DNA of 64,000 nt from Legionella parisiensis (GTDB lineage Bacteria; Pseudomonadota; Gammaproteobacteria; Legionellales; Legionellaceae). Below, in pieces: positions 44,098-52,440 of the stretch. Numbering within the stretch: position 1 is the stretch's first letter; every line of letters starts with the position of its first letter. The translations under genes and the position numbers were made by a program. Below the pieces are notes generated by a model. It searched no databases. It was not told the DNA's origin and was given only the letters and a program-made list of their open reading frames with translations. The DNA lies in the NCBI RefSeq assembly GCF_001467945.1, contig NZ_LNYQ01000013.1:1709910-1773909 (forward strand), in the 5' to 3' direction.

Positions 44098-44442
44098 ATG
44101 TCCTCTAAACAAGGCACTGTTGATTTTATTCTTGAGCAAATTACAACTGCAGGAACAGTTTATGCAAAAAAAATGTTTGGGGAATATGCCATTTACTGTG
44201 ATGACAAAGTAGTAGCTTTAGTCTGTGATGATCAACTGTTTGTAAAACCAACCAAAGCAGGAAAGGCTTTTATTACTAATTATATTGAAGGGCATCCATA
44301 CGCTGGTGCAAAACCTTATTTACTAATTTCGGGGGAAATGTGGGATGAAAGAGAGTGGCTAACAGCGCTCATTCAAATTACTGCATCAGAATTACCATTG
44401 ACAAAAAAGAAGGCTCCTAGCCGCAAGCGTATAAAAACATAA
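44098..44442 (+). CDS. TfoX/Sxy N-terminal-domain protein
   Basis: 114 residues with the TfoX N-terminal pattern: VYAKKMFGEYAIYCDDKVVALVCDDQLFVKPT. Full TfoX/Sxy proteins, about 200 residues, regulate competence together with CRP; this single-domain form lacks the C-terminal domain, and such short forms have no settled role. It is coupled to the VOC gene. The C-terminus is basic (KKKAPSRKRIK). Confidence 0.85.
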   Translation: MSSKQGTVDFILEQITTAGTVYAKKMFGEYAIYCDDKVVALVCDDQLFVKPTKAGKAFITNYIEGHPYAGAKPYLLISGEMWDEREWLTALIQITASELPLTKKKAPSRKRIKT

Positions 44443-44779
44443 TATGCTCTCCAAAGGGGTATCTTCCTTAGCGTACGTTTCCGTACCTTTGGACTTCAAA
44501 CCCCATTAGTTTTTTTGCTATCCCTGCACCAACTGCTCACCATCGATAATTACACCCAGAAAGTAGCCATATTATTTTTTAATTATTATCTTACCTATAA
44601 AAAAATTGTATACCCCAGATACAAATATTCAATTTCATTTTTTATATTCTCATCGGTAGGATACGGAGCGATCATTTTATACTGTCCAACGTTGCATCTC
44701 GCGGAGCATTTCATATCTCCCTTGAGCGAGGGACTGTTCCTAATGGGAGCATCTAAATATTACGTTATGGAAAAAAACG
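44443..44779. other. Intergenic region, no supported gene
   Basis: 337 bases. A plus-strand frame at 44515-44826 (103 codons) encodes a partly hydrophobic product, but has no ribosome site and runs into the next gene in another frame, so I leave it out. TACGGAGCG and CTTAGCGTACG repeats are not convincing as sites. Confidence 0.5.
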
Positions 44780-45418
44780 ATGACTGCATTGAAATTAGAA
44801 ATTTTAAAAAAAAGAGCGGAAATTGACAGCAGCTTTACAAGAGAATCTGCTCATCAGAAACAAATACTACAAGAGATTCAAGAGGAACTCGAGCTCGAGA
44901 ATAAAAAGCTATCCCCTAAAGATCGCCTCGCATTAGAGGATGTCTTTTTCTGGGGAACGTTCACAAAGGAGTCTGAGCGATTATCTCATTCTCTCGTAAC
45001 AAAAGCAGTATTATATTGTAAGCTCAGAAAAATATTGGAAGAGTTAAACTACTTCATCGATGATCACTTTTATCAAGAACTCGGCATCAAGGATACGTTA
45101 AGTAAAAAAGAAATCGAGCGCATCTTATGCAATTTCTTCAGAGAAGTTGATGATGCAATTGAACTTATCAATCATAATCGATCAGTATATGAGTTGGTGG
45201 TGGATTTTTTAAAATCAGCCCTTAATTTTGTTTGTTATGTATTGTCGTTTACCACACATCCCGGATTCTTTAGTACATCAGCGCAACCATTGTATGAAAC
45301 CAAATCGAGCGTCATAAAACTCATCGATTTAAAAAATGAATTAGCTCAATTATCCAACCTTGATGCAAAAGATGATGAAGATTTACAGACATCATTAAAT
45401 ACAGGAAAGAAATTCTAA
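44780..45418 (+). CDS. Helical protein of unknown function
   Basis: 212 residues. The N-terminal half is charged and helical (LEILKKRAEIDSSFTRE, QKQILQEIQEELELENKKL), then a further helical region, one hydrophobic segment near 150-168 (LKSALNFVCYVLSFTT) and a charged tail. A weak GGAAAAAA precedes the ATG. Organisation (coiled helices, a short membrane segment, polar tail) recalls the protein at 11561, but I cannot align them. Ends five bases before a hairpin terminator. Confidence 0.6.
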   Translation: MTALKLEILKKRAEIDSSFTRESAHQKQILQEIQEELELENKKLSPKDRLALEDVFFWGTFTKESERLSHSLVTKAVLYCKLRKILEELNYFIDDHFYQELGIKDTLSKKEIERILCNFFREVDDAIELINHNRSVYELVVDFLKSALNFVCYVLSFTTHPGFFSTSAQPLYETKSSVIKLIDLKNELAQLSNLDAKDDEDLQTSLNTGKKF

Positions 45419-45421
45419 ATT

Positions 45422-45443
45422 GTCGGGCAACTAATTGCCCGAC
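45422..45443 (+). terminator. Hairpin terminator
   Basis: GTCGGGCAA-CTAA-TTGCCCGAC, a perfect 9-base stem with a 4-base loop, three bases after the stop of the preceding gene. It has no T-run behind it, but the compact GC-rich stem is typical. Confidence 0.75.
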
Positions 45444-45972
45444 TATAATCCCGCTCATCGAATTACCAATCCAAATTTATTCCAAAAAACAATGAACCTC
45501 ATTCAAAACGAACGTAGCCTTTATGGAGCAACGCGCAATCAAGGTTTCAACTCCCCATCAACTGACAATGGAAAAAATACCAATATCTTCATCATTCTTG
45601 ATGAAAAGATCGCATCCATTTCATCAATTTTGAATTTTCAAAGCACTTATTCAGGAAAAGAAATGAAAAATTTGAGGGGAAAATAAGATTTTCAAACAAG
45701 TCATTTTCTATAATAGCAAAAGATGGTGTAGTCCTGATTTTGCTCTTCATCAAACCTTGAATTACGTTAAACTCATCACCTTTCTAAAATTGTTAATTTT
45801 ACAACAATTAATATGAGTAATCTTTAATAACCAAAGTGGTCCTCAAATTCGAATATGAGTGAGAATTATTCAGTAGGTTCTGATAAATACTGAACAAACA
45901 TAAATTCCAATTTTACTTTAATCAGCACCTATAAAGAGTTCTTGAAATACCATTATCAGACCTTAATATAAG
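45444..45972. other. Intergenic region, possible remnant
   Basis: About 530 AT-rich bases. A frame at 45435-45686 begins with TTG inside the terminator and lacks a ribosome site; its product (NLFQKTMNLIQNERSLYGATRNQG) has a normal amino-acid mix and could be a relic. Nothing supported in the rest. Confidence 0.4.
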
Positions 45973-46368
45973 CTACATCGTGGAATTTATTATCCCCCCA
46001 ATAAAATAGCCTTGATTTAAACTTCCAAGATTCGCAATTCTAACTCTTGGTATACATATCAACCCCTGCCCCACTACTTCTGGAACAATATTATTTTCTA
46101 GAATCTCTAGCAAAGTTTTTCCTAGTACTGGTTTTATTACAGCTCTTTCTTCATTTTCCATCCAGTAAAGCTGAAGATAAACTTTTGTTGCCTTTGGATT
46201 GTCAAAACCAACATAAGAAAAGGTTTCTTGAATAACCCCACTCTGAGCGGTATTCACATCCATATTGGGTACAGCGCGAAGAGCCTCATGAATCTGACTG
46301 AACAGATTTTTAAAATTGATTACATCAATGTTTATATTATGTGAAATAGTAAGTGTTAATTGCGGCAT
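45973..46368 (-). CDS. Tautomerase-superfamily protein (CHMI-like)
   Basis: 131 residues. It begins MPQLTLTISHN, so the catalytic Pro2 of the 4-oxalocrotonate tautomerase/MIF superfamily would be exposed after removal of Met. The length and C-terminal strand (VGQGLICIPRVRIANLG) resemble 5-carboxymethyl-2-hydroxymuconate isomerases. No aromatic-degradation genes are near, so the true substrate is unknown. It stands alone, with no close neighbours on the same strand. Confidence 0.65.
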   Translation of the reverse strand: MPQLTLTISHNINIDVINFKNLFSQIHEALRAVPNMDVNTAQSGVIQETFSYVGFDNPKATKVYLQLYWMENEERAVIKPVLGKTLLEILENNIVPEVVGQGLICIPRVRIANLGSLNQGYFIGGIINSTM

Positions 46369-46552
46369 TGTTTATTTTCCTACTGAATTTTAGGTATTTC
46401 AATCAATGTAAGAATATTTATGGCACCATGAAAAAATAAAATTTTTACATTGCTCCATTATTCTCCTTTTTGTTGATTTAGAATCAATACTTATTAATCC
46501 CTCCTTATCTTTGCTTTTGGCTAATCTATTAAAAACACAAAACTTTAACCCT

Positions 46553-46640
46553 TAACTTTATAATTTTCAAAATTTCCAAACCCATAAGCACGGCTCTGAT
46601 TCAGTTTCATCTTGCGATGGAAGCATTCTGTAATGCCGTT
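46553..46640 (-). pseudogene. ISL3-family transposase scrap (C-terminal end)
   Basis: The minus strand reads NGITECFHRKMKLNQSRAYG, then FGNFENYK, which matches the end of the transposase at 32260-33448 (NGITEGFHRKMKLIQRRAYGFRNFENYR). The copies differ at many bases, so this is a separate, older insertion of a related element, of which about 90 bases remain. Confidence 0.8.
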
Positions 46641-46723
46641 TTTATGGATTTGGGTGTCGTGATATAAGGATAATTCCTAAATCTACTGGAATAATATTCA
46701 CTAAATTATTTTTCAAAATGAGC

Positions 46724-46752
46724 ATTGAAATTTCACTTAAATATCACTATAG
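46724..46752 (+). promoter_or_regulatory. Possible heat-shock promoter, degenerate, for the hpf-like gene
   Basis: ATTGAAA (46724-46730), 14 bases, CACTATAG (46745-46752). On its own this is weak, but the same module upstream of the gutted hpf copy at 52297-52325 reads CTTGAAA-14-CCCTATTA, close to the sigma32 consensus. The leader from here to the start codon is conserved between the two copies. Confidence 0.4.
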
Positions 46753-46892
46753 ATTAATCACAATGCACTTTATAAGGAGGATGAATAACAACTACTCAAG
46801 AAGTAACATTTAAATCATATCTCTTATCGTTAAATTGAAAAATTTTTTGTTTCATTGTTAAAAATTAATTTAAAATTAAGAGGATTTAAGCT

Positions 46893-47255
46893 ATGTCATC
46901 AGTTCAAATAACATTTCGTTCTGTTTCATACTCATCGGCAATTGAATGCCATATCGAGAAACATTGTAACAAACTCAAGAGAATCTATAGAAAAATAAAT
47001 CATTGTCGAGTGGTCATCGATAGGGAGCAAAATAATCGACTTAAAGGAATAATGTTTCGTGTAAGCATTAATCTGACTATACTCGGCAAGGAAATCAGCA
47101 GTAGAAAGCAGAATCAAAATTTATATATTGCTCTACGTGATTGTTTTGCAGCTATTGAAAAATTATTAGAAAAACAGTTTAAAAGGAAAAATACAACCAG
47201 AAGATATCCTTTCTCTCTTGGTGAGCATCATATGCATGCAGAGCTACAATTATAG
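46893..47255 (+). CDS. hpf: Ribosome hibernation-promoting factor / RaiA-family protein
   Basis: 120 residues of the sigma54-modulation/S30EA fold: SSVQITFRSVSYSSAIECHIEKHCNKLKRIYRKINHCRVVID, then LYIALRDCFAAIEKLLEKQFKRK. Such proteins bind in the 30S decoding channel, stop translation and protect ribosomes in starved cells. Unlike long HPF it has no C-terminal dimerisation domain; the tail is short and His-containing. AAGAGGATTTAAGCT precedes the ATG. A heat-shock gene follows, so it fits a stress cluster. It could be a second copy beside a main hpf elsewhere in the genome. Confidence 0.88.
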   Translation: MSSVQITFRSVSYSSAIECHIEKHCNKLKRIYRKINHCRVVIDREQNNRLKGIMFRVSINLTILGKEISSRKQNQNLYIALRDCFAAIEKLLEKQFKRKNTTRRYPFSLGEHHMHAELQL

Positions 47256-47388
47256 TGAAACTAAATAATATTTTTCTTTCAATTGCTAGTGGGGTAACTA
47301 TATTAATACTGCCCCACTAATAAACATAAAAGCTGTTGTTAGTATATTTTCCCTCTCTAAAATAGATTAAAAATAGTACTCTTTATCT

Positions 47389-47416
47389 CTTGAAATTTAA
47401 TTTGTTAGCCCTATCT
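47389..47416 (+). promoter_or_regulatory. Sigma32-type heat-shock promoter of hsp20 (first copy)
   Basis: CTTGAAA (47389-47395), 13 bases, CCCTATCT (47409-47416), close to CTTGAAA-N13/14-CCCCATNT known for E. coli sigma32. The start of transcription would be near 47424, about 30 bases before the ATG at 47453. Confidence 0.75.
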
Positions 47417-47452
47417 ACAGAGTATTCCAAACTAAATTATGAGGAGAATGTA

Positions 47453-47908
47453 ATGAGCAAGTTAGTTCGAAGAAATTATTTTCCTGCAAATAACGTTGTA
47501 GGAAGCTTATTAGAACAATTTTTTAATACAGTACAAAATCAGGATGAAAACGATACCTCATTTATTGAAACCAGCGCATGGGCACCATCTGTTGATCTTA
47601 AAGAAGAAAGTGACCGATTTCTTGTGATTGCTGATCTTCCTGGAGTAAAAAAGGAAGATATGGATATTTCTTTAGAAAACCATGTACTCACCATAAAAGG
47701 TGAACGAAACATTGAAAAAACTGAAAATCAGAAAGACTATACCAGGAGAGAGCGAGTTCAAGGTCAATTTTACCGACGCTTTTACTTACCTGAAACAGCC
47801 AATGATAACCTCATTAGCGCTCGTTATACTAATGGCGTTTTAGAAATAATTATTCCTAAAAAAGAAAAAGCAGCTCCGAAAAAAATTGATATTTCAGTAA
47901 CAGAATAA
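47453..47908 (+). CDS. Small heat-shock protein, Hsp20 family
   Basis: 151 residues from ATG 47453, chosen because GAGGAG is five bases upstream; the longer frame begins inside the promoter. The alpha-crystallin domain covers about 45-145 (WAPSVDLKEESDRFLVIADLPGVKKEDMDISLENHVLTIKGER, then RRERVQGQFYRRFYLPE and the C-terminal ISARYTNGVLEIIIPKK). It holds unfolding proteins as oligomers without ATP. A close paralog is encoded at 52441-52875. A sigma32-like promoter lies in front. Confidence 0.95.
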   Translation: MSKLVRRNYFPANNVVGSLLEQFFNTVQNQDENDTSFIETSAWAPSVDLKEESDRFLVIADLPGVKKEDMDISLENHVLTIKGERNIEKTENQKDYTRRERVQGQFYRRFYLPETANDNLISARYTNGVLEIIIPKKEKAAPKKIDISVTE

Positions 47909-47989
47909 GCGGATTTTCATTGAGGTTTACTGAAACATCAGATAAAGCATCATAAAACGCTCGCTTACCCTAGGAAAAACACCATTTTT

Positions 47990-48015
47990 CAGGGTGTATT
48001 GTTTTATACACCCTG
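47990..48015. terminator. Terminator between hsp20 and convergent tspO
   Basis: CAGGGTGTAT-TGTTTT-ATACACCCTG, a 10-base perfect stem with a 6-base loop. On the minus strand it is followed by AAAAATGGTG; on the plus strand by ATGTAGC. The remaining 230 bases up to the tspO end are AT-rich with no gene. Confidence 0.7.
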
Positions 48016-48244
48016 ATGTAGCAATTGAATATAACAGCCAAGTTCCTTCATCCTAGTCGAATTCAACCGTCTAATGTGATTTCAATTAATAAGATAAATA
48101 TCCAATTGGCTCTTTTACCTATTACACAATCAGTTAGTCTATACATCACTCCCTATGTACATATAAATTGGTGAAAAAAATTTATACAAAATTCATTCTT
48201 GTTAAAACACAAAAAGCGTTGAGTTATTTCAATTCAGGTCGTCT

Positions 48245-48727
48245 CTAGGCCTGTGGATTGAGAATCCATATTATCCCATTAAGGTAGCTTGCAAAAATAA
48301 GCCATATTAAATAAGGTATTAATAATAGTGTGATCCCTCTTTCCGTATTTTTAATTTTTAAGATGATGATTGCATTCAAACTAATCATTACCACTATCCA
48401 TAAAAAACTAAATCCTATCCAATGCAGTTGAAAAAAGAGTGGTGTCCACATCCAATTCATGATGAGTTGTACTAGATAAAGATTAAATACCATTTTAGTT
48501 TGGGGTTTGCTACGATTTTCCCATAATCTAAACCCAACAATCGCGAGAAATGCATATAATACGGACCAAACAACGGAAAAAACCCACCCAGGAGGAGTTA
48601 GAGTTGATTTATATAGCCCATCATACCAAGAATAAATATTCGCTTGCGTTAATAGACCTAAAAAGAAACCTATTAATTCAAAAGATAAAATCCAAATAAT
48701 CAATTTAATGCCTTTTGTTTTGCTCAA
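48245..48727 (-). CDS. tspO: TspO/MBR-family membrane protein
   Basis: 160 residues with five membrane helices and the family marks STLTPPGWVFSVVWSVLYAFLAIVGFRLW and LIMNWMWTPLFFQLHWIGFSFLWI. TspO binds porphyrins and tetrapyrroles and in some bacteria is induced by stress or light. It overlaps the photolyase gene by four bases (ATGA), so the two are made together; a light- and oxidative-stress connection is plausible. Confidence 0.93.
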   Translation of the reverse strand: MSKTKGIKLIIWILSFELIGFFLGLLTQANIYSWYDGLYKSTLTPPGWVFSVVWSVLYAFLAIVGFRLWENRSKPQTKMVFNLYLVQLIMNWMWTPLFFQLHWIGFSFLWIVVMISLNAIIILKIKNTERGITLLLIPYLIWLIFASYLNGIIWILNPQA

Positions 48728-50154
48728 AATCTTCGCTCCATATTTTTGTTAGTCTTTAACTGATTATAATAATTTAAAGCCATCACCCTCGCCTCATGAT
48801 GATTAATAATCGGCTTAGGATAATTTGTATTTAAATAGATCCTATTACACTCGGTTGACTCCCAAGGTGCATGAATTGACTGGTTGTCTAATTGAGAAAG
48901 CTCCGGAACCCAATGACGAATATAACTGCCATCAGGATCAAATTTTTGACTTTGTAATACTGGATTGAAAATACGAAAATAAGGTGCTGCATCAGCACCA
49001 CATCCGGCGACCCATTGCCAACTCGCACTATTATTTGCTAAATCCGCATCGACAAGTGTATCTAAAAACCAATCGGCGCCCAAACGCCAATCTATGAATA
49101 AGCCCTTAGTCAGGAATGACGCAGCAATCATACGGACACGATTGTGCATGTATCCTGTTGCCCATAACTCTCTCATGCCCGCATCAATGATTGGATAACC
49201 GGTCAACCCTTTCTGCCAGCAAGCCAACAACTTCTCATCGTTGTGCCACGGAAATGCATCAAACTCCTTCCTGAAATTCTCCGATGGAAGTTTTGGGAAA
49301 TGATAAAGTAAATACACTGAAAACTCCCGCCATCCGAGTTCTGAAAGAAAATGTTCCGCTGATGATAAATCACAACCAGGATCAAGCTTTGCAAACTCAA
49401 TTGCTCTTAAAATGGTCCATGGACTAATTTCACCAAAATGCAAATGAGGGGATAAGCGTGAGGTTGCATTTTTAATAGGAAAGTCTCGATTTTTTTTATA
49501 ACCATTAAGATGGCTCCCAATAAATTCATGAAGTTTAAGTTGGGCACCATCTTCTCCAGGAGTCCAATATTCGCTAAATCGGGCAGCCCAATTGGTGGTG
49601 GGCAATAATTTCCACTCCATAAGCTTATCGCTTCGCACGTCAATTCCAGCTGGACGATGTTCCAAATGACTAGCTGGTTGAATATTGAGCATTTGCTTAC
49701 AGTATTTCCAGTAGGGAGTAAATACTTTAAAATAATCCCCGGTTTTATTTTTAATCGTCCAAGGTTCATGAAGCAAGCCGCCGTTAGAACTTAGTACTTC
49801 AATGCCCTGTTCTAACAATGTTGTTTTAATCTTTGTATCACGTGGAATAGTAGCTGGCTCATAACAGCGATTCCAATAGACATAATCAACAGAAATGGTT
49901 TTGGTTAAATCCAAAATAATCTCTAATGGATCGCCCTTGCGAAGAATAAGATTTAATCCACATTGCGCTAGAGAATCACTTAAAGAGCTTAGGCTATGAT
50001 GAAGCCACCAGGCTTGGGCCCCTCCTAAAACACTATTATTTTCATCATAAATATAGAGCGGAATAATAAATTGATGATGAGAACACGCATCAATAAATGC
50101 AGGATTATCATTCAATCTTAAATCGTGTCTAAACCAGATTAATGCGGTAGTCAT
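48724..50154 (-). CDS. phrB: Deoxyribodipyrimidine photolyase, class I
   Basis: The 476-residue enzyme repairs UV-made cyclobutane pyrimidine dimers with light. N-terminal antenna domain (LIWFRHDLRLNDNPAF), C-terminal FAD domain: TSRLSPHLHFGEISPW, GWREFSVYLLYHFP, GYPIIDAGMRELWATGYMHNRVRM and WQWVAGCGADAAPYFRIFNP. The tryptophans of the electron-transfer chain (SASWQW, DWRLGADW) are present. Upstream gene of the phrB-tspO pair. Confidence 0.95.
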   Translation of the reverse strand: MTTALIWFRHDLRLNDNPAFIDACSHHQFIIPLYIYDENNSVLGGAQAWWLHHSLSSLSDSLAQCGLNLILRKGDPLEIILDLTKTISVDYVYWNRCYEPATIPRDTKIKTTLLEQGIEVLSSNGGLLHEPWTIKNKTGDYFKVFTPYWKYCKQMLNIQPASHLEHRPAGIDVRSDKLMEWKLLPTTNWAARFSEYWTPGEDGAQLKLHEFIGSHLNGYKKNRDFPIKNATSRLSPHLHFGEISPWTILRAIEFAKLDPGCDLSSAEHFLSELGWREFSVYLLYHFPKLPSENFRKEFDAFPWHNDEKLLACWQKGLTGYPIIDAGMRELWATGYMHNRVRMIAASFLTKGLFIDWRLGADWFLDTLVDADLANNSASWQWVAGCGADAAPYFRIFNPVLQSQKFDPDGSYIRHWVPELSQLDNQSIHAPWESTECNRIYLNTNYPKPIINHHEARVMALNYYNQLKTNKNMERRF

Positions 50155-50257
50155 ATAAATCTCAGGTAGATAGCCAATGTTCTAATTTATCATAATAAAT
50201 TCATAGAAATGAGTAGAATAAGTGCGTTACATTGGAAAAAGCCTGGCTCATATTTTC

Positions 50258-50842
50258 TTAAAGCACTGAAGATGTCACATTTGATTTTTTGAAAGTAACA
50301 ATCAAATTTGAATCTTTCGTATTGGTGGCCATAGAGTTCGGATCATAGCACTTTGGTAATTCAAATGCTTGACTGTAATTACTTTGAGAGTAGCTTACAC
50401 TTTTGCTATTATCTTGTTCTCGCGTAATTTTTTGCGCTACGTTTAAGTTCACTATCAACTGCCCCTCTTTAACAGAGACATCAACTTTACTATCAGCGCC
50501 TTTTGGTAATTTTATTTTGTAGATAATCTCATTTTTTCTTTCCTTAATTTCAATATTATTTGTACTACCAAACGGCATTAGAGTGTGTTGATTCACCAAG
50601 TTATGTTGCATTTGTGAAAATTGACTTTTCATAAATTGATCCATAGCTTGCTGCATTTGATTCATTTGCTTCAAAATAGCATTAGGTGATTGAAAGAAAG
50701 GTTCGTTACTAAAGGGATCCACTGTTGCTTGCTGATTACTCGTTTGCGCTTGATTATTTAGTTTTGCCTCAAGTGCTATGGCTCCTGCTGATATCATAGT
50801 GATAAGAGGAACAGAGATTATAGGAAGCAGTTTGTTTTTCAT
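50258..50842 (-). CDS. Exported small-heat-shock-like protein
   Basis: 194 residues. A signal peptide (KNKLLPIISVPLITMISAGAIA) is followed by a Gln/Met-rich helix (ILKQMNQMQQAMDQFMKSQFSQMQ) and an alpha-crystallin-like domain (about 95-185: IEIKERKNEIIYKIKLPKGADSKVDVSVKEGQLIVNLNV, then FELPKCYDPNSMATNTKDSNLIVTFKK). Most Hsp20 proteins are cytosolic; a form with a Sec signal would work as a periplasmic holdase. AAAGGAG precedes the ATG. It lies close after the bestrophin and carbonic-anhydrase-tail genes on the same strand. Confidence 0.82.
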   Translation of the reverse strand: MKNKLLPIISVPLITMISAGAIALEAKLNNQAQTSNQQATVDPFSNEPFFQSPNAILKQMNQMQQAMDQFMKSQFSQMQHNLVNQHTLMPFGSTNNIEIKERKNEIIYKIKLPKGADSKVDVSVKEGQLIVNLNVAQKITREQDNSKSVSYSQSNYSQAFELPKCYDPNSMATNTKDSNLIVTFKKSNVTSSVL

Positions 50843-50923
50843 CTAAATCTCCTTTCTAAATGTGATTTCGAAAATTCAATTTTTTTTGGATAAGCAGTTA
50901 TGAGTTCATAGTTATACTCAATT

Positions 50924-51076
50924 TTACTCATCAAAAAACATGACTTCGCCAGGAGCAAAATCATACAAACCACCAATAATTTTAATGATTTTTTGATCCC
51001 TTAGCTCCTTTATAATATTACTTTTATTTAGAATATTCCGAATACTATGTTGATCTTTTTTACTAATCGTTTTCAT
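50924..51076 (-). CDS. Stand-alone beta-carbonic-anhydrase C-terminal fragment
   Basis: A 50-codon frame, 24 bases after the bestrophin stop, has its own site (GGAG five bases before the ATG). It reads RNILNKSNIIKELRDQKIIK followed by IIGGLYDFAPGEVMFFDE, which resembles the last helix and strand of beta-carbonic anhydrases (ILKEL..KIVGGxYDLxTGxV.FF). The zinc-binding Cys and His residues are absent. It may be a gene fragment left by deletion, or a small protein in an operon with the anion channel. Too short for a safe family call. Confidence 0.5.
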   Translation of the reverse strand: MKTISKKDQHSIRNILNKSNIIKELRDQKIIKIIGGLYDFAPGEVMFFDE

Positions 51077-51100
51077 AAATACTCCAATCCGATAACTGAT

Positions 51101-51997
51101 TTATTCTTGCTTCTTTTGAATTTCCATAACGTTATTCTCTATGGTGTTACAAATATCATTCAGAGGTAAATGACTCAAATTCTCAATTGAAAAGGGGTTT
51201 TGTAGCTCCACACCTATTTGGTCTAATGAAAAAAGAGCATAGGCGACCAAAGTCACGATAATCGGGTTAATATACGCAGAGTAATTCACTAGAGCTACAG
51301 GAAGTATAATCAAAAATAAAAGGATAAATCGACGTGATTTGATTGCCATCACAAAAGGCATGGGCGTTTTTAATATCCGTTCGCATGCTCCTTGACAATC
51401 CAAAACTGTTTGACGAAGCTCTTCTGCTTTCAAAAAAGAAAACTGGTTTAATTTTCCACTTTCTTGCTTCTGCGACAACATTGAAGCCAGCTTTGATGAG
51501 ATTAAATTAGGTTTGTGCTGCCAATGCTGCAATTCAGCATATGTATCATTAGATAATAAATGTTTTATTTCTTCTATAGATGTAACGCCCCTAAGACTAT
51601 TTTTCATAAGATAAGGCATTGCCGCAATTAGACCTAGTATTTTATCTATTTCGTCCCTATTTGAAGACTCTATGTAACTTGTTATAATAATTGCCAAGTT
51701 TCTACTGCTATTAACCACATTGCCCCATAGTTTTCTTGCTTCCCACCAACGATCGTATCCCGCATTAACACGAAAAACTAAAATCAACCCCATAATTACC
51801 CCTGCATACTCAAAAGGACTTATCGGCAGAGACAGCGAGGGAATTGAAATACTTAATAAAGAGATAGAACACGCATAGATACATGCCGCCAAGACCTTTT
51901 TCCATACTCTGGGAGTAACCGAGCCATTAATGGCTAGCGCACACTCCATGAAATTAGGATATTCATATTGGTTTATAATTTTCTTATTTTCTTTCAT
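51101..51997 (-). CDS. Bestrophin-family anion channel
   Basis: The 298-residue membrane protein has the bestrophin core VFRVNAGYDRWWEARKLWGNVVNSSRNLA and helices including RRFILLFLIILPVALVNYSAYINPIIVTLVAYALFSLDQIGVELQNPF. Bacterial members of this group (YneE-like) form pentameric channels; eukaryotic ones pass chloride and bicarbonate. I choose ATG 51997 with AGGTG upstream over the GTG three codons before. The next frame downstream resembles a carbonic-anhydrase tail, which fits a bicarbonate link. Confidence 0.9.
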   Translation of the reverse strand: MKENKKIINQYEYPNFMECALAINGSVTPRVWKKVLAACIYACSISLLSISIPSLSLPISPFEYAGVIMGLILVFRVNAGYDRWWEARKLWGNVVNSSRNLAIIITSYIESSNRDEIDKILGLIAAMPYLMKNSLRGVTSIEEIKHLLSNDTYAELQHWQHKPNLISSKLASMLSQKQESGKLNQFSFLKAEELRQTVLDCQGACERILKTPMPFVMAIKSRRFILLFLIILPVALVNYSAYINPIIVTLVAYALFSLDQIGVELQNPFSIENLSHLPLNDICNTIENNVMEIQKKQE

Positions 51998-52079
51998 AGC
52001 AATCACACCTGGTTTATGCTTACAACTTCTAGTTTTTTCGCATAATAGTTATATCTAAGAATCAATTAGCACTCGATCT

Positions 52080-52160
52080 TTATCTTTCAATTAACGCTTT
52101 TGCGTTTCGAAAACTGATCAAGGTGGCATTCAATTGCCGATGAGTTTGAACTGATGTCAT
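52080..52160 (-). pseudogene. Gutted copy of the hpf-like gene with intact leader
   Basis: From ATG 52160 the bases match the start of the gene at 46893 (TCAGTTCAAA), then skip about 22 bases and match again (CTCATCGGCAATTGAATGCCA), after which similarity ends; the frame stops after 26 codons at 52080. The 150 bases upstream (leader, ribosome site AAGAGGATTTAAGCT and promoter) stay very similar to the intact copy. A remnant of a duplicated module. Confidence 0.8.
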
Positions 52161-52296
52161 AGCTTAAATCCTCTTAATTTAAATTAATTTTAAAAAATAA
52201 AACAAAAATTTTTCAATTTAATAGTAAGAGTCGAAACGTCTATTTACATCGTAAGAAGTTGTTATTAATCCTCATCAAAATAAAGCATTGTAGTGT

Positions 52297-52325
52297 TAAT
52301 AGGGATTATTCGATCAAATTTCAAG
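52297..52325 (-). promoter_or_regulatory. Sigma32-type promoter before the gutted hpf copy
   Basis: On the minus strand CTTGAAA (52319-52325), 14 bases, CCCTATTA (52297-52304). Strong match to the heat-shock consensus although the gene behind it is broken. Transcription would make a leader of about 130 bases that has no complete gene. Confidence 0.65.
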
Positions 52326-52397
52326 ATATTTTTTAAATAATTTTTAAGAAAAATTAGCATTCCATCATAACAATAAACCTTTAAGTGCTATATCATG

Positions 52398-52431
52398 AAG
52401 CAACATAGGCTTAGCCAGGCCTATGTTGCTT
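52398..52431 (-). terminator. Terminator after hsp20 (second copy)
   Basis: AAGCAACATAGGC (52398-52410) and its exact complement (52419-52431) form a 13-base stem with an 8-base loop, ten bases after the hsp20 stop on the minus strand. Confidence 0.75.
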
Positions 52432-52440
52432 GAATAATTA

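Noticed and set aside
44515..44826. 103-codon plus-strand frame
   Set aside because: No ribosome site and overlaps the start of the helical protein gene in another frame.
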